A program made the position numbers and the translations under genes. From contig NZ_CP129382.1 of assembly GCF_030435705.1 (NCBI RefSeq), positions 2,970,501 through 3,034,500 of the forward strand: DNA of 64,000 nucleotides, given 5' to 3'. The notes below the pieces were generated by a model, which searched no databases, was not told the origin of the DNA, and saw only the letters and a program-made list of their open reading frames with translations. This stretch comes from Rhizobium sp. SSA_523 (GTDB taxonomy: Bacteria > Pseudomonadota > Alphaproteobacteria > Rhizobiales > Rhizobiaceae). Positions 28,028 to 36,455 of the stretch are shown piece after piece; position 1 is the stretch's first letter, and every line of letters starts with the position of its first letter.

Positions 28028-28297
28028 ATGTTGACCTCAAACCGACTTCCGCAATCGTCAGACCTCAAAAACCTGCTGTGCTCATGGGCGCAGCGGTACA
28101 CGCCTGATTGCAGGTTGAGTGACCGAATTGCCACGCGAGCGCTGAGCATCGCCGTCATGCAGCCGGACATCTTGCTTGATCTGGACGGCGAACTAGGGTC
28201 AGAGCTTTTCAAGCTACTGCACAATATCGCGTGCGAGGAACTCAGAGGGTGCGCTGTGCCGCCGGAGCTCAACCCCGGGTTAACTCTCATCGAGTAA
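28028..28297 (+). CDS. Small protein resembling sigma factor region 2
   Basis: An 89-residue protein. The central part LKNLLCSWAQRYTPDCRLSD followed by RIATRALSIAVMQPDIL and FKLLHNIACEELRG follows the pattern of ECF sigma region 2 (L-x-x-x-A-x-x-x-T-x-D, D-x-x-x-x-A-L-x-x-A, L-F-x-I-x-x-N-x-x-x-E-L-R). There is no region 4. The gene has an excellent AGGAGGGG site before its ATG, so it is probably expressed. It could bind an anti-sigma factor or be a relic. A response regulator gene follows 185 bp later. The resemblance is by eye only. Confidence 0.55.
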   Translation: MLTSNRLPQSSDLKNLLCSWAQRYTPDCRLSDRIATRALSIAVMQPDILLDLDGELGSELFKLLHNIACEELRGCAVPPELNPGLTLIE

Positions 28298-28482
28298 TAT
28301 TGTTTCGTAGCAGGCAGAGGAGGTGGATGAGCAAAGTCGCAGCTCTCACCGATCTTGGAAGCCCATGCGTGGATAGGGTCATTCAGCGTACGCTTTGACT
28401 CCTTCAGGAGATCCGAAGGTACAAAGACGGCGTAGACCCTGCCAGCTTGACGCCGCACTTCACCAACCACAGGACCAAATGA

Positions 28483-28884
28483 TTGCCTGGATCTGATGTT
28501 CAAATCGTTCTTGTCGCCGAGGATGATCCAATTCTCCGTATGGAGATAGAAGACATCCTTGAGGAAGCTGGCTTTCAGGCGAAGGTAACTATTGATGCTA
28601 GCGAGGCGCTGGCCACACTGGAAGCTGCCTCTGAGAATTTCTGCGCCCTGCTTACCGATATCCGGATGCCCAACGAGGGCGAGGGATGGGGTGTGGCGCG
28701 ATTCGCGCGAGAACTTCAGCCGTCTCTTCCGATCATCTACATGACCGGCGACAGTGCGGAACATTGGAGGGCGCAAGGGGTGCCGGGAAGCATATTGCTT
28801 CAGAAGCCCTTCGCCCCGGCACAATTGATCACGGCGCTTGCGGGCTTGCTCAACGAAGCGGCCATGATGGATATTCCGCGGTAG
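28483..28884 (+). CDS. Single-domain response regulator
   Basis: A 133-residue CheY-like receiver without an output domain. The acidic pocket is in VLVAEDDPILRMEIEDILEE, the phospho-acceptor Asp in ALLTDIRMPNEGEGWG, the switch Thr in IIYMTGDSAEHW and the Lys in ILLQKPFAPAQLI. This receiver type is common in rhizobia. It starts at TTG (28483) with AGGA upstream; no ATG is available in frame before the conserved core. No cognate kinase is nearby in the island. Confidence 0.8.
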   Translation: MPGSDVQIVLVAEDDPILRMEIEDILEEAGFQAKVTIDASEALATLEAASENFCALLTDIRMPNEGEGWGVARFARELQPSLPIIYMTGDSAEHWRAQGVPGSILLQKPFAPAQLITALAGLLNEAAMMDIPR

Positions 28885-29064
28885 GCACATTCAAAGTCCG
28901 CGGTACACCTCGTCGTGCACGAGGTGAGTTTCCTCAGCACCTGCAAAGCTTATCAGCGCAGCGTGACAATCGATTTTCATCTGACGGCTCCTCCACGATA
29001 GCGCCCCGTTGCATCTTTCTTCCGTGTCTGTAGTTCGGACCCCATCACATGAGGAGACTTCGAC

Positions 29065-29232
29065 ATGACGGAGCAGACGATCAAAGACGCTGACAAGACC
29101 ATGATCAAGAACGAGGGTCCGAGGCGTTTCAACGAGAGCCTCGACATGAGCAAGACCCCTGAGCAGGAGGTCAAGGAGGGCGAGAAGCATCGCGCGATCC
29201 GGCCAAAGAGCTCATACGGCACCACAAAGTAG
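29065..29232 (+). CDS. Short hydrophilic protein, unknown
   Basis: A 55-codon gene supported mainly by its start: GAGGAG stands eight bases before the ATG. The product (MTEQTIKDADKTMIKNEGPR and onward) is highly charged, with many Lys and Glu and no hydrophobic core, so it is likely disordered. No family is recognised. It sits inside the island between the response regulator and the cupin gene. Confidence 0.45.
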   Translation: MTEQTIKDADKTMIKNEGPRRFNESLDMSKTPEQEVKEGEKHRAIRPKSSYGTTK

Positions 29233-29358
29233 GACAGGCTCGGCATCAGCCTTCCTCCCCCTTTGAGGTGATGAGTGTGCGGTCTGCACGAACGTACAAG
29301 ACTGAGGCCACGCGTCCTTGTAGACCGTCGTCTCACCTTTCATCGAGACTTCGCCCCT

Positions 29359-29727
29359 ATGATCGTCGCAACTAAATTTCTTCAAGAGCTCGAGTCGGTT
29401 ACGGAGCTCTGGTCGCCGAAAGTCGTCGGCCGGGTCAACGATCAGTTCATCAAGGTAGCGAAAATTAAAGGCCAAATCGCTTGGCACAAGCACGACGACG
29501 AAGATGAGTTGTTCCTGGTCGTTAAAGGTCATTTGAAGATCCAGTTTGAAGCTGGGCTGGAAACAGTGCTTCGGGAAGGTGAGTTCTGCGTCGTTCCTAA
29601 GGGCGTGCTCCACAATCCGGTAGCAGATGAAGAATGCTGGATCGTTCTGATCGAAACCGTCACAACGAAGCACACGGGCGATGTTGTCACGCCTATGACG
29701 AAGTCGATCGAGAGCCAGTTGGTTTAA
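29359..29727 (+). CDS. Cupin domain protein
   Basis: A 122-residue single-domain cupin. The first cupin motif is KGQIAWHKHDDEDELFLVVK with the metal-binding His-x-His and Glu; the second is EGEFCVVPKGVLHNPVADEE with the late His. A mononuclear metal site is therefore complete. The catalytic or binding role is unknown; such proteins may be small-molecule isomerases or binding proteins. The ATG at 29359 was chosen because the upstream part of the frame is not cupin-like. It is the last gene before the right att-like repeat. Confidence 0.8.
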   Translation: MIVATKFLQELESVTELWSPKVVGRVNDQFIKVAKIKGQIAWHKHDDEDELFLVVKGHLKIQFEAGLETVLREGEFCVVPKGVLHNPVADEECWIVLIETVTTKHTGDVVTPMTKSIESQLV

Positions 29728-30165
29728 CGCCATCTTCCCTTCCCAGAATCGATTGGGGTGCTGGGTTTTGGATCTTGCTCATTCGCAGGCTCCCCATTGA
29801 TTGCACACAGTGTTGAAGTCGCGAGCGAGCAGGGAATAAGCACTTGGTGGTAAGGGGGCGTTAATGCGCCGAATTCAGATTATTTTTGATATACAATCAC
29901 TTGACCGTCATCCCGAGCCGAACCGGATGGAGCGTGAGCCGCTGCATCCTGCCCGACCGCGCAACGCATGGTCATATCTTCTCCCGCAACGGATCATGGC
30001 TTCAGCAATCGCAGCACGCGAAATCGTTTTCGGCGCTTAAGCCATCATTCATCATCTCCCAAGCGCGGGGAAGCCGGAGGGATGGCGGCTGCAGTATTTT
30101 AACTGAAGCTAAAACAATGCCGGTCACGTTGGGTCCGAAAAAAATCGAACGGGCAAGGGGCTGTT
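29728..30165. other. Intergenic stretch containing the right island boundary
   Basis: About 440 bp from the cupin stop to the EAL gene. It holds the right att-like repeat (29851-29913) and otherwise no recognisable gene. AAGGGG lies just before the GTG start at 30166. Confidence 0.5.
29851..29913. repeat. Right direct repeat of the island (putative att site)
   Basis: This is the partner of 25616-25678 in direct orientation, 63 bp. It shares an identical 15-base left end and caatcacttga near the right end. The divergence between the copies suggests an old or degenerate integration event, or that only a short internal core was exchanged. Confidence 0.65.
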
Positions 30166-31932
30166 GTGACCTACGAAGAGAAGCGCCTTCTTGCGCTGAG
30201 AAATCTCAATCTGCTCGATACGCCGGCCAGCGAGAGCTTTGATCGCATTACCCGCATGGCCAGCCAGATCTTCCAGCTTCCCATTGCGGCCGTTTCGCTG
30301 ACGGATACGGACCGGCAATGGTTCAAGTCCAAGGTCGGGGTGGATCATGACACGATTCCGCGCGAGAACGCGCCCTGTGGCGAGGTATCCGATAGCTGCG
30401 ATCTTCTGGTGATCGAGGATTTCACGCTCGATCGGCGCTATTGCAGCAGCCTGTTGGGCGAAAGCGGCATCCGCTTCTATGCCGGTGCGCCGCTTACGAC
30501 CAGGGAAGGATATTGCCTTGGCGCCTTGTGCGTGCTTGGCACCGAGCCGCGCAAGATCACCCAGGCGGAAACCTCGGCCTTGCAGGATCTGGCGCTGATG
30601 GTCATGACGCAGATCGAGCTTCAGCACGCCTTCGGCCGTATCGACCCGATCAGCGGGCTTCCGAACCGGGTCCAGTTCAGCGACGATCTTGCCGATATGA
30701 AGCGGGACGCGGCCAATGATCGGCGGGTCGTCGTCGCACTGGATCTTGCGCAACCTCACGAAATCGAGCGGCTGTCCGCGGTGCTGGGGCCGCATGCATT
30801 CGAGCAGGTTGTCGAGGATTCAGCACGCAACCTGAAAGCCTTCCTGACGCAGGGTGCGAATGTCTATCACGTCTCGCACAACCAGTTCGTCTTCGTCACC
30901 CCCGCCGGCACGGATGAGGACGAATACAAGGATCGTCTCGTGGAGCTGCTGGCCTCCAGTCTCGTCGCCGACGAGATAAAATATGCTGTCACGCCGGCCT
31001 GCGCGGTCCTGACGGTTGACCTGCGCGCGATGTCGGCGGCTGACTGCCTGAGAGCCCTGTCGAGCGCTGTGCACAAGACGCGGTCTCTGAACGAAAGCGT
31101 CGGCTTCCTCTCCGAAAGCCATGATCTCGATTATCAGCGCAAATTCCGGCTGCTGAACGATTTCGCTCTCGCTCTTAGCGCGCCGGACCAGCTACGCGTG
31201 GTGCTTCAGCCGCGGGTTGACCTCCGTGATGCGCGAATGGTGTCTGCCGAGGTCCTGCTGCGCTGGCGTCATCCGGAACTGGGCGAGATCTCGCCCGGGG
31301 AGTTCGTCCCGATCATCGAGCACAGCGCTCTCGCCTGGCCACTGACAAAATGGGTGATGGCGACGGCCTGCGGCCAGCTGGGACCATGGTTGAGGCAGGG
31401 GCACATCATTCGGTTGTCGGTCAATTTTACCGCAAGCAATCTCAAGGAGGATGCGGTCGGCGAAGTACTGCGTATTCTGGACGAGAACGGCGTTCCGCCG
31501 CAGGCGATCGAGATCGAGCTGACGGAGACATCCTTGATGCAGGATGACCCGCAGGTCCTGACAAAACTCGATGAACTGGTGGAGCGCGGGATTTCCATCG
31601 CGATCGATGATTTCGGCACCGGCTACAGCAGCCTCTCCTATCTCCAAAGGCTTCCGGTCGACACAGTGAAGATCGATCGCTCCTTTGTCAGCGTTCTCTG
31701 CAAAGGCCCGCGCGAGCAGAAGCTGGTTCAGTCCATGATAAGGCTGTCTCAGGACATGGGTTATCGCGTCGTTGCGGAAGGCATCGAGGTGCCGGAGGCT
31801 GCGGAAATGCTGCGGTCAATGCGCTGCGACGAGGGCCAGGGCTACTGGTTCTCGCGCCCGCTCGAACTTGAAGCCTTCGAAGAGTTTCTGCATGCCAATT
31901 CCACGGCCCGCGTTTTGGGCGCTGTCGCCTGA
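30166..31932 (+). CDS. GAF / degenerate GGDEF / EAL c-di-GMP phosphodiesterase
   Basis: A 588-residue cytosolic signalling protein. A GAF domain covers about residues 20-150 (RQWFKSKVGV, FYAGAPLTTREGYCLGALCV). A GGDEF-like domain follows (DPISGLPNRVQF), but its signature is SHNQF, so it should not make c-di-GMP. The EAL domain (about 335-580) retains the catalytic set: SAEVLLRW, SVNFTASNL, IELTETSLM, IDDFGTGYSSL, KIDRSFV and VAEGIEV, so phosphodiesterase activity is expected. The GTG start at 30166 has AAGGGG upstream. It is convergent with the bacteriophytochrome. Confidence 0.87.
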   Translation: MTYEEKRLLALRNLNLLDTPASESFDRITRMASQIFQLPIAAVSLTDTDRQWFKSKVGVDHDTIPRENAPCGEVSDSCDLLVIEDFTLDRRYCSSLLGESGIRFYAGAPLTTREGYCLGALCVLGTEPRKITQAETSALQDLALMVMTQIELQHAFGRIDPISGLPNRVQFSDDLADMKRDAANDRRVVVALDLAQPHEIERLSAVLGPHAFEQVVEDSARNLKAFLTQGANVYHVSHNQFVFVTPAGTDEDEYKDRLVELLASSLVADEIKYAVTPACAVLTVDLRAMSAADCLRALSSAVHKTRSLNESVGFLSESHDLDYQRKFRLLNDFALALSAPDQLRVVLQPRVDLRDARMVSAEVLLRWRHPELGEISPGEFVPIIEHSALAWPLTKWVMATACGQLGPWLRQGHIIRLSVNFTASNLKEDAVGEVLRILDENGVPPQAIEIELTETSLMQDDPQVLTKLDELVERGISIAIDDFGTGYSSLSYLQRLPVDTVKIDRSFVSVLCKGPREQKLVQSMIRLSQDMGYRVVAEGIEVPEAAEMLRSMRCDEGQGYWFSRPLELEAFEEFLHANSTARVLGAVA

Positions 31933-32028
31933 TCGCGGGGACCGATCCCCGAAGCCCATCAGAGGATGGTTCTGGGATCTCGTCCAAGGGCGCACTATAA
32001 AGATTTGCCGCAGAGACATGACCCCTGC

Positions 32029-32070
32029 GGCCTGATCTTCATGGCCTCATCTTCATGGCCTCATCTTCAT
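32029..32070. repeat. Three 14-bp tandem repeats
   Basis: Unit ggcctcatcttcat, with one substitution in the first copy. It lies in the gap between the EAL gene and the 28-residue peptide gene. No function is visible. Confidence 0.7.
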
Positions 32071-32090
32071 GGCATGTCGAAACCTGCGCT

Positions 32091-32177
32091 CTAGAAGATC
32101 AGCTTCAGGAGCAAGACGACGACGATAAGTCCGATCAGGAAGATGACGCCGACCGTTCCGCCGATGAACTTCAACAT
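32091..32177 (-). CDS. 28-residue single-helix membrane peptide
   Basis: A very short gene below usual cut-offs. The product starts MLKFIGGTVGVIFLIGLIVV and ends LLLKLIF, a single transmembrane helix with Lys at both ends. AAAGGA lies upstream of the ATG at a workable distance. I recall near-identical tiny hypothetical proteins from rhizobia, but could not check. It lies between the EAL and phytochrome genes. Confidence 0.55.
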   Translation of the reverse strand: MLKFIGGTVGVIFLIGLIVVVLLLKLIF

Positions 32178-32420
32178 ATGCCTGTATCCTTTACTGCCAG
32201 AGATTGCAGGAGCAAAGCGTCCCGCTCCTGCATGGGAAATCCCTCAAGGCGGACTTGGTTCCACCTTTGCCCGGTGAGGAGACGGCAGGCGATGATCGCC
32301 GTAAACAGGCGGCAGGGCGCAGCCTGTCAGTGGGTCGAGCGGGTCATGCACCCGGCATATGAAGTGGATGTTATGCCGGACCGCAGCGCTCAGCGGTCCT
32401 GCTAAGTGCAGACAGGCCGG

Positions 32421-34565
32421 CTACCCCAGTTTCTCCATCTGGATCGGCGCCGTCAGGATCACTCTGAGGCCGGGCATATTGTCCTCCTCGTCCAGATCGC
32501 CGCCCAACCGTTCGACGATTGCGCTGAGCATTCGCGAACCGAATCCGGCGGCCTTGGATTTCTGCTTGCCCTGGCCGCGATCGGACACGATCAGCCGCAT
32601 CATTCCGCGGTGCTGCTCGAGCTTGACGGTCAACGGACCGGTGCTGCCCTCATAGGCATATTTCTGGGCGTTGATCACGAGTTCGGTCAGAACGAGGCCG
32701 ATATTGACGGCGCGGTCGGTGGCGATCAGAACCGGCGCAAGATCCACCGTCAGCTGCTCCTTCCACCCCTGATCCATGCCCTGCAGCGTATCGACCAGCA
32801 GGGTCTCGATGTAGCGGGCGAGATCGATGACCTCGATACTGTCGTCCTGGTAAAGACGGCGATGGACAAGAGCCACGGCATTCAGGCGCTTCTGGGCCTC
32901 ATCCAGGCTCTGCTTGATGTCGGGCGACTTGGAATCGCGCGCCTGCAGGCGCAGAAAGGCGGAGACCAGCTGAAGCGAGTTCTGGACGCGGTGATTGACC
33001 TCCTTCAGAAGGAAGTCCTTCTGCTTCAGAAGTGTCTCGTTCTCGCGAACGGTGATCGACAACTCGCGATTGAGATCGCGCAGGCGCTTGTTGTTGCGCT
33101 GCTCCAGCATCAGTCGGGCAATGCGGGTCGCCGCTTCAATCTCGGCATGGCTCCAAGGCGGCGCCTTTCCCCTGACGCTTTCGACCCAGGTCTCGAACGA
33201 GGCTCGCGGCTGAAGCTGCGCGCCGGGGGTGACCTCCACATTCTTGTGGGGATTGCCGGCCCATTCGACCAGTTCCACCTTCTCGGCGCGAAACCACATC
33301 AGCACGGTGGGCACTTCCGTAGACATGGTGACGGCCAGGAGGCCGCTTGCCAATTGGCGGAACCCCTCGGCTTCCGGCCATTGCCGTGACAGGCTCGAAC
33401 TGGAAAAGGGCTGGGTGGCCGCGGGAATGCGCACGTGATCGGCAATCCGCCGGAGGTCGATCCTGTCCGGCGCGGTGCCGAATATAAAAAGATCCTTGCC
33501 CTGAACGGCGGCAAAGCCATCCGCAGTCAGAAGACTGGCAAGTTCGGCGCCTGACTTTTCGAGAAATGCATCAAGCGATCCGTCGCTGTCCGCCTTGGCC
33601 AGCACCAGATCCTCCTGGCTTCGCAGGCGCAGGCGCTCGCGATACAGTTCCGCGTCCTCCTTTGCCCTGATCTGTCGCGACAGGCCATTCGCCAAGGCTT
33701 GGCAGCCCAGGCGCGTCGTCAGCGGAATTGCCCTTGGCTGGCTATGATGGCAGGCGATGAGCCCCCACAATATGCCATCCTTGACGATGGAGATGGAGGC
33801 CGACGCCGCAACCCCCATATTTTTCAGGTACTGGATGTGCACTGGCGAGACGCTCCGCAGCGTGGAGTCGCTGAGGTCGAGCTGTCGAAGGTCGCGGTCG
33901 GATTGGATGGGACGCGGCTGATAATCGACATCCGGAATGACCCTCGACCGGTTGCGGATATAAAGCGCGCGCGCCTGTCTTGGAATGTCGGAGGCGGGGA
34001 AATGATGGTTGAGGAAGCTCGAAACGCCCGAAGAATGGCTCTCGGCAATCACCACGCCCGCATCATCATCGAGAAACTGGTAGATCAGAACCCTGTCATA
34101 GCCCGTCAGGCTGCGGAACATGTCCGCACCCTCGCGGCAAAGCTCGTTGACGCTGATGGTCCTTTCAAAGCGCATGGTGGCCGCATCCAGCGCCAGAAGG
34201 AAGGGTGCCGGTTCGACGGGCGCCGATTCGGCCTGTTCGAGTTCCACGATCAGATAGGCGCCGGACCGGTAGGCGACGGCATCCGTTTGGCCGGCGGAGG
34301 TCTGGATGCGGCCCAGAGCCGTAAGCTTTCCGGCGTCGGCATCCCTGGCTTCGTCGGCCAGAGCCTGTCCCAGAACCGCAACAAGGCTGAAGCCGCGGGC
34401 ATAATCGGGAATGAAACGGGCGATATCGCCGGCTTCTCCCACGGTCGTCATCAAAGCAGGATCAACGACCAACAGGATCCCATGCGGCTGGATTGATCCG
34501 GGAATATGAATCGGTTCTCGGTCACAAGCCGTGATGTCGGTCACTGTTTGGTCTGTATCGTCCAT
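32421..34565 (-). CDS. Bacteriophytochrome histidine kinase
   Basis: A 714-residue red/far-red photoreceptor kinase. The N-terminal PAS domain has CDREPIHIPGSIQPHG with Cys14 in the position that binds biliverdin. The GAF domain has the PASDIP motif near residue 190 and FLNHHFPASDIPRQARALY. A PHY domain follows, then a HisKA_2/HWE-type kinase with LLKEVNHRVQNSLQLVSAF (phospho-His near residue 522) and an N-box LVLTELVINAQKYA. All pieces for a functional photosensor are present. No haem oxygenase or response regulator gene is adjacent. ATG 34565 has GAGG five bases upstream. Confidence 0.92.
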   Translation of the reverse strand: MDDTDQTVTDITACDREPIHIPGSIQPHGILLVVDPALMTTVGEAGDIARFIPDYARGFSLVAVLGQALADEARDADAGKLTALGRIQTSAGQTDAVAYRSGAYLIVELEQAESAPVEPAPFLLALDAATMRFERTISVNELCREGADMFRSLTGYDRVLIYQFLDDDAGVVIAESHSSGVSSFLNHHFPASDIPRQARALYIRNRSRVIPDVDYQPRPIQSDRDLRQLDLSDSTLRSVSPVHIQYLKNMGVAASASISIVKDGILWGLIACHHSQPRAIPLTTRLGCQALANGLSRQIRAKEDAELYRERLRLRSQEDLVLAKADSDGSLDAFLEKSGAELASLLTADGFAAVQGKDLFIFGTAPDRIDLRRIADHVRIPAATQPFSSSSLSRQWPEAEGFRQLASGLLAVTMSTEVPTVLMWFRAEKVELVEWAGNPHKNVEVTPGAQLQPRASFETWVESVRGKAPPWSHAEIEAATRIARLMLEQRNNKRLRDLNRELSITVRENETLLKQKDFLLKEVNHRVQNSLQLVSAFLRLQARDSKSPDIKQSLDEAQKRLNAVALVHRRLYQDDSIEVIDLARYIETLLVDTLQGMDQGWKEQLTVDLAPVLIATDRAVNIGLVLTELVINAQKYAYEGSTGPLTVKLEQHRGMMRLIVSDRGQGKQKSKAAGFGSRMLSAIVERLGGDLDEEDNMPGLRVILTAPIQMEKLG

Positions 34566-35138
34566 CACGTCCTCAATTAAACCGCGGTGCAGAGCCCAAA
34601 TTCAAAGGTTAGCGTCTACTAAAGTGGCAATGGCAAGGCGATCAAGTCTAAGCATCAAATCTTGCCACGCTTCCGACTGGGTTTCGACCTGAGACGTCGT
34701 CACGATGACTTGAAATGCTGATGAAATTCACATTTTCGCAGCGCTGCTGACGTCCCCCACTTTCTCGTCTCCCGTTGCCAGACTACCCCAACGGCTTTCT
34801 TCAAAAATCGTTCAGTTTTGCTGTGCAAGACCGATTGAAATCTTTGGCAAGCGTGCGCGTGATCCGTCCTGCGGCCTTTTTTCAGCGCGCTTCCATGGTC
34901 TCTTTGTCTGCCGTAGTACCGTTTTTCGCTTTTTATTAAGAATATGCTAAATCATCAGTGAATATTGATAATTGCAGGCCCCGGCAGGCGAGCGCAGTAT
35001 GCCCATCATTTGTCGGATGCCGCGGTTGACCATCTCGCTGCCGTGTCTACGTCACAGGGGACGGCACGAAACGAAACACGGCGTCCCAGACGCCATCTTC
35101 AGAAATTACCGGCGACAGGGGAAACGGGGCTGTCGTTC
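34566..35138. other. Intergenic stretch, no gene recognised
   Basis: About 570 bp upstream of the phytochrome gene, AT-richer than its surroundings. It presumably holds the phytochrome promoter. I see no convincing ORF or RNA. Confidence 0.5.
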
Positions 35139-35363
35139 ATGGAGGATGTGGTGCGTAAAAAAGTCTTTCGACCGCCCGTGAACCCCGAGCAACTATCCTT
35201 GCTCCAGCAGGTCTTCGATGCGGCCTGTGCTCAACACCAGATCAGCAAGTCCAGCCCGGACGGCGAGGCCCTGGCCGTCATCCTTGTCAATTCCCTGCAA
35301 AAGGGCATGAGCGAGAAAGAGGCGCTGGCTTCGCTGGCGGAAGCGCTGGCCCAAAGCCGCTGA
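35139..35363 (+). CDS. Small helical protein, unknown
   Basis: A 74-residue basic then amphipathic protein: MEDVVRKKVFRPPVNPEQLS followed by helices ending EALASLAEALAQSR. It resembles conserved small hypothetical proteins of rhizobia. The start could also be GTG at 35151, which has GGAGG at a better distance. It lies 100 bp before the ElaB/YqjD-like gene, whose own promoter lies between them. Confidence 0.55.
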   Translation: MEDVVRKKVFRPPVNPEQLSLLQQVFDAACAQHQISKSSPDGEALAVILVNSLQKGMSEKEALASLAEALAQSR

Positions 35364-35395
35364 CAGCATGCCCCAGCTGATGCCGATTTTTGCCG

Positions 35396-35420
35396 GGAAC
35401 CGAATCCCGGTTCCGTCGTT
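35396..35420 (+). promoter_or_regulatory. EcfG general-stress promoter, exact match
   Basis: GGAAC at 35396-35400, a 16-nt spacer, CGTT at 35417-35420. This is an exact match to the EcfG/RpoE4 consensus GGAAC-N16/17-CGTT of alphaproteobacteria. It lies 43 bp before the ATG of the ElaB/YqjD-like gene, as a real promoter would. Confidence 0.75.
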
Positions 35421-35463
35421 GTCGCCGGTATCAAACTCCCGGCAGAACGATAAGGAGCAGGCT

Positions 35464-35817
35464 ATGGTGGAATCGGTCGGCAGCAATATGGACCAGCTGC
35501 GCGCTAACGAAACGGCACGCGAAGCCCGCGGTACAGTCGAGGCGGAAATCTCCGCACTGCGCTCGGAAGTGGCCAGCATCCGCTCCATGCTGTCCCAGGC
35601 TGGCGCGCAAACCCTGGACAAGGTTACGCAGGGCGCTGAACGCGCTGCAGATTATGTACAGGAAGAAGCCCTTTCGGTAGCCGGCGCAATTCGCGAACAT
35701 CCGGCGACAGCCACAACCTTGATGACCCTCATCGGCGGCATCGGCTTTGCCATCGGCTATCTTGTTGCATCCGCCCAGGCGGATCAGAAGCAGGCCTGGT
35801 ATCGCCGTTACTACTGA
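35464..35817 (+). CDS. ElaB/YqjD/DUF883-like membrane-anchored protein
   Basis: A 117-residue protein with a long charged helix (RGTVEAEISALRSEVASIRS) and one C-terminal transmembrane segment (TTLMTLIGGIGFAIGYLVA) ending in WYRRYY. This is the form of ElaB/YqjD proteins, tail-anchored inner-membrane proteins that bind ribosomes and are stationary-phase induced in E. coli. AAGGAG precedes the ATG at 35464. The exact EcfG promoter upstream fits stress induction. The end overlaps the convergent YbaK gene by seven bases. Confidence 0.75.
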   Translation: MVESVGSNMDQLRANETAREARGTVEAEISALRSEVASIRSMLSQAGAQTLDKVTQGAERAADYVQEEALSVAGAIREHPATATTLMTLIGGIGFAIGYLVASAQADQKQAWYRRYY

Positions 35818-36338
35818 TTTGGATCGCATCCGCCGGCGGTGGCTAAGCCGCCGGCGCTGACAGAGGCGCCTGGCGGAGGCGCCTGGCAGACATCCACCCA
35901 CTCGCCGTGCGTCAGTTCTGCCATACGGTCGGGGGAAAGCCGCACGGCCGCATTGGTGGCGCCCGCGGCGGGTACGACCAGATCGTGCCGGCGCAGCGAC
36001 TGGTCGAGATACACCTTCATGGGATTGGCAAGACCGAAGGGGCAGACGCCGCCGACCGGATGGCCGGTCTGCGCCACCACATCCTCTTGCCCCAGCATGC
36101 GCGGCTTTGCCCCGAACCGATCCCGAAATTTCCGATTGTCGAGCCTGCTGTCGCCGGAGGCTACGAGCAGGACCACATCTTCACCGGCACGCAGGCATAT
36201 GGTTTTCGCGATCTGGTCCGGAAGCACGTGATGCGCCAAAGCGGCGAGGGCGACGGTCGCCGAGCTCTGCTCGGTTTCGATGATCGTGATGTCCGGGGCG
36301 CGGGCGGCGAAGAAATCTTTGACGGATGTAAGGCTCAT
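35811..36338 (-). CDS. YbaK/EbsC-type aminoacyl-tRNA editing domain protein
   Basis: A 175-residue free-standing editing protein of the YbaK/ProX family, which deacylates mischarged tRNA such as Ala- or Cys-tRNA-Pro. It has AKTICLRAGEDVVLLVASGD with the conserved Lys, RMLGQEDVVAQTGHPVGGVC (the G-x-x-x-G-G-V/I motif that forms the active site), and PMKVYLDQSL. The ATG at 36338 begins MSLTSVKDFFAARAPDI; longer frames add sequence that is not family-like. The specific tRNA cannot be inferred. Confidence 0.82.
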   Translation of the reverse strand: MSLTSVKDFFAARAPDITIIETEQSSATVALAALAHHVLPDQIAKTICLRAGEDVVLLVASGDSRLDNRKFRDRFGAKPRMLGQEDVVAQTGHPVGGVCPFGLANPMKVYLDQSLRRHDLVVPAAGATNAAVRLSPDRMAELTHGEWVDVCQAPPPGASVSAGGLATAGGCDPNQ

Positions 36339-36455
36339 GCGGGCAAGGCTAGTGCGACAAGGGTGGCTACGCAAGCCTCGCACGCCGTTATGCAAATTTC
36401 GCATTGCTGCGCTGCGAAAAGCAGTCTGTTTTTTAAGCGAGGATCAGCTAGATTG

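Noticed and set aside
27214..28890. A 558-codon open frame on the minus strand across the island
   Set aside because: It is antisense to five better supported forward genes, lacks a ribosome binding site and any domain, and has an unstructured composition.
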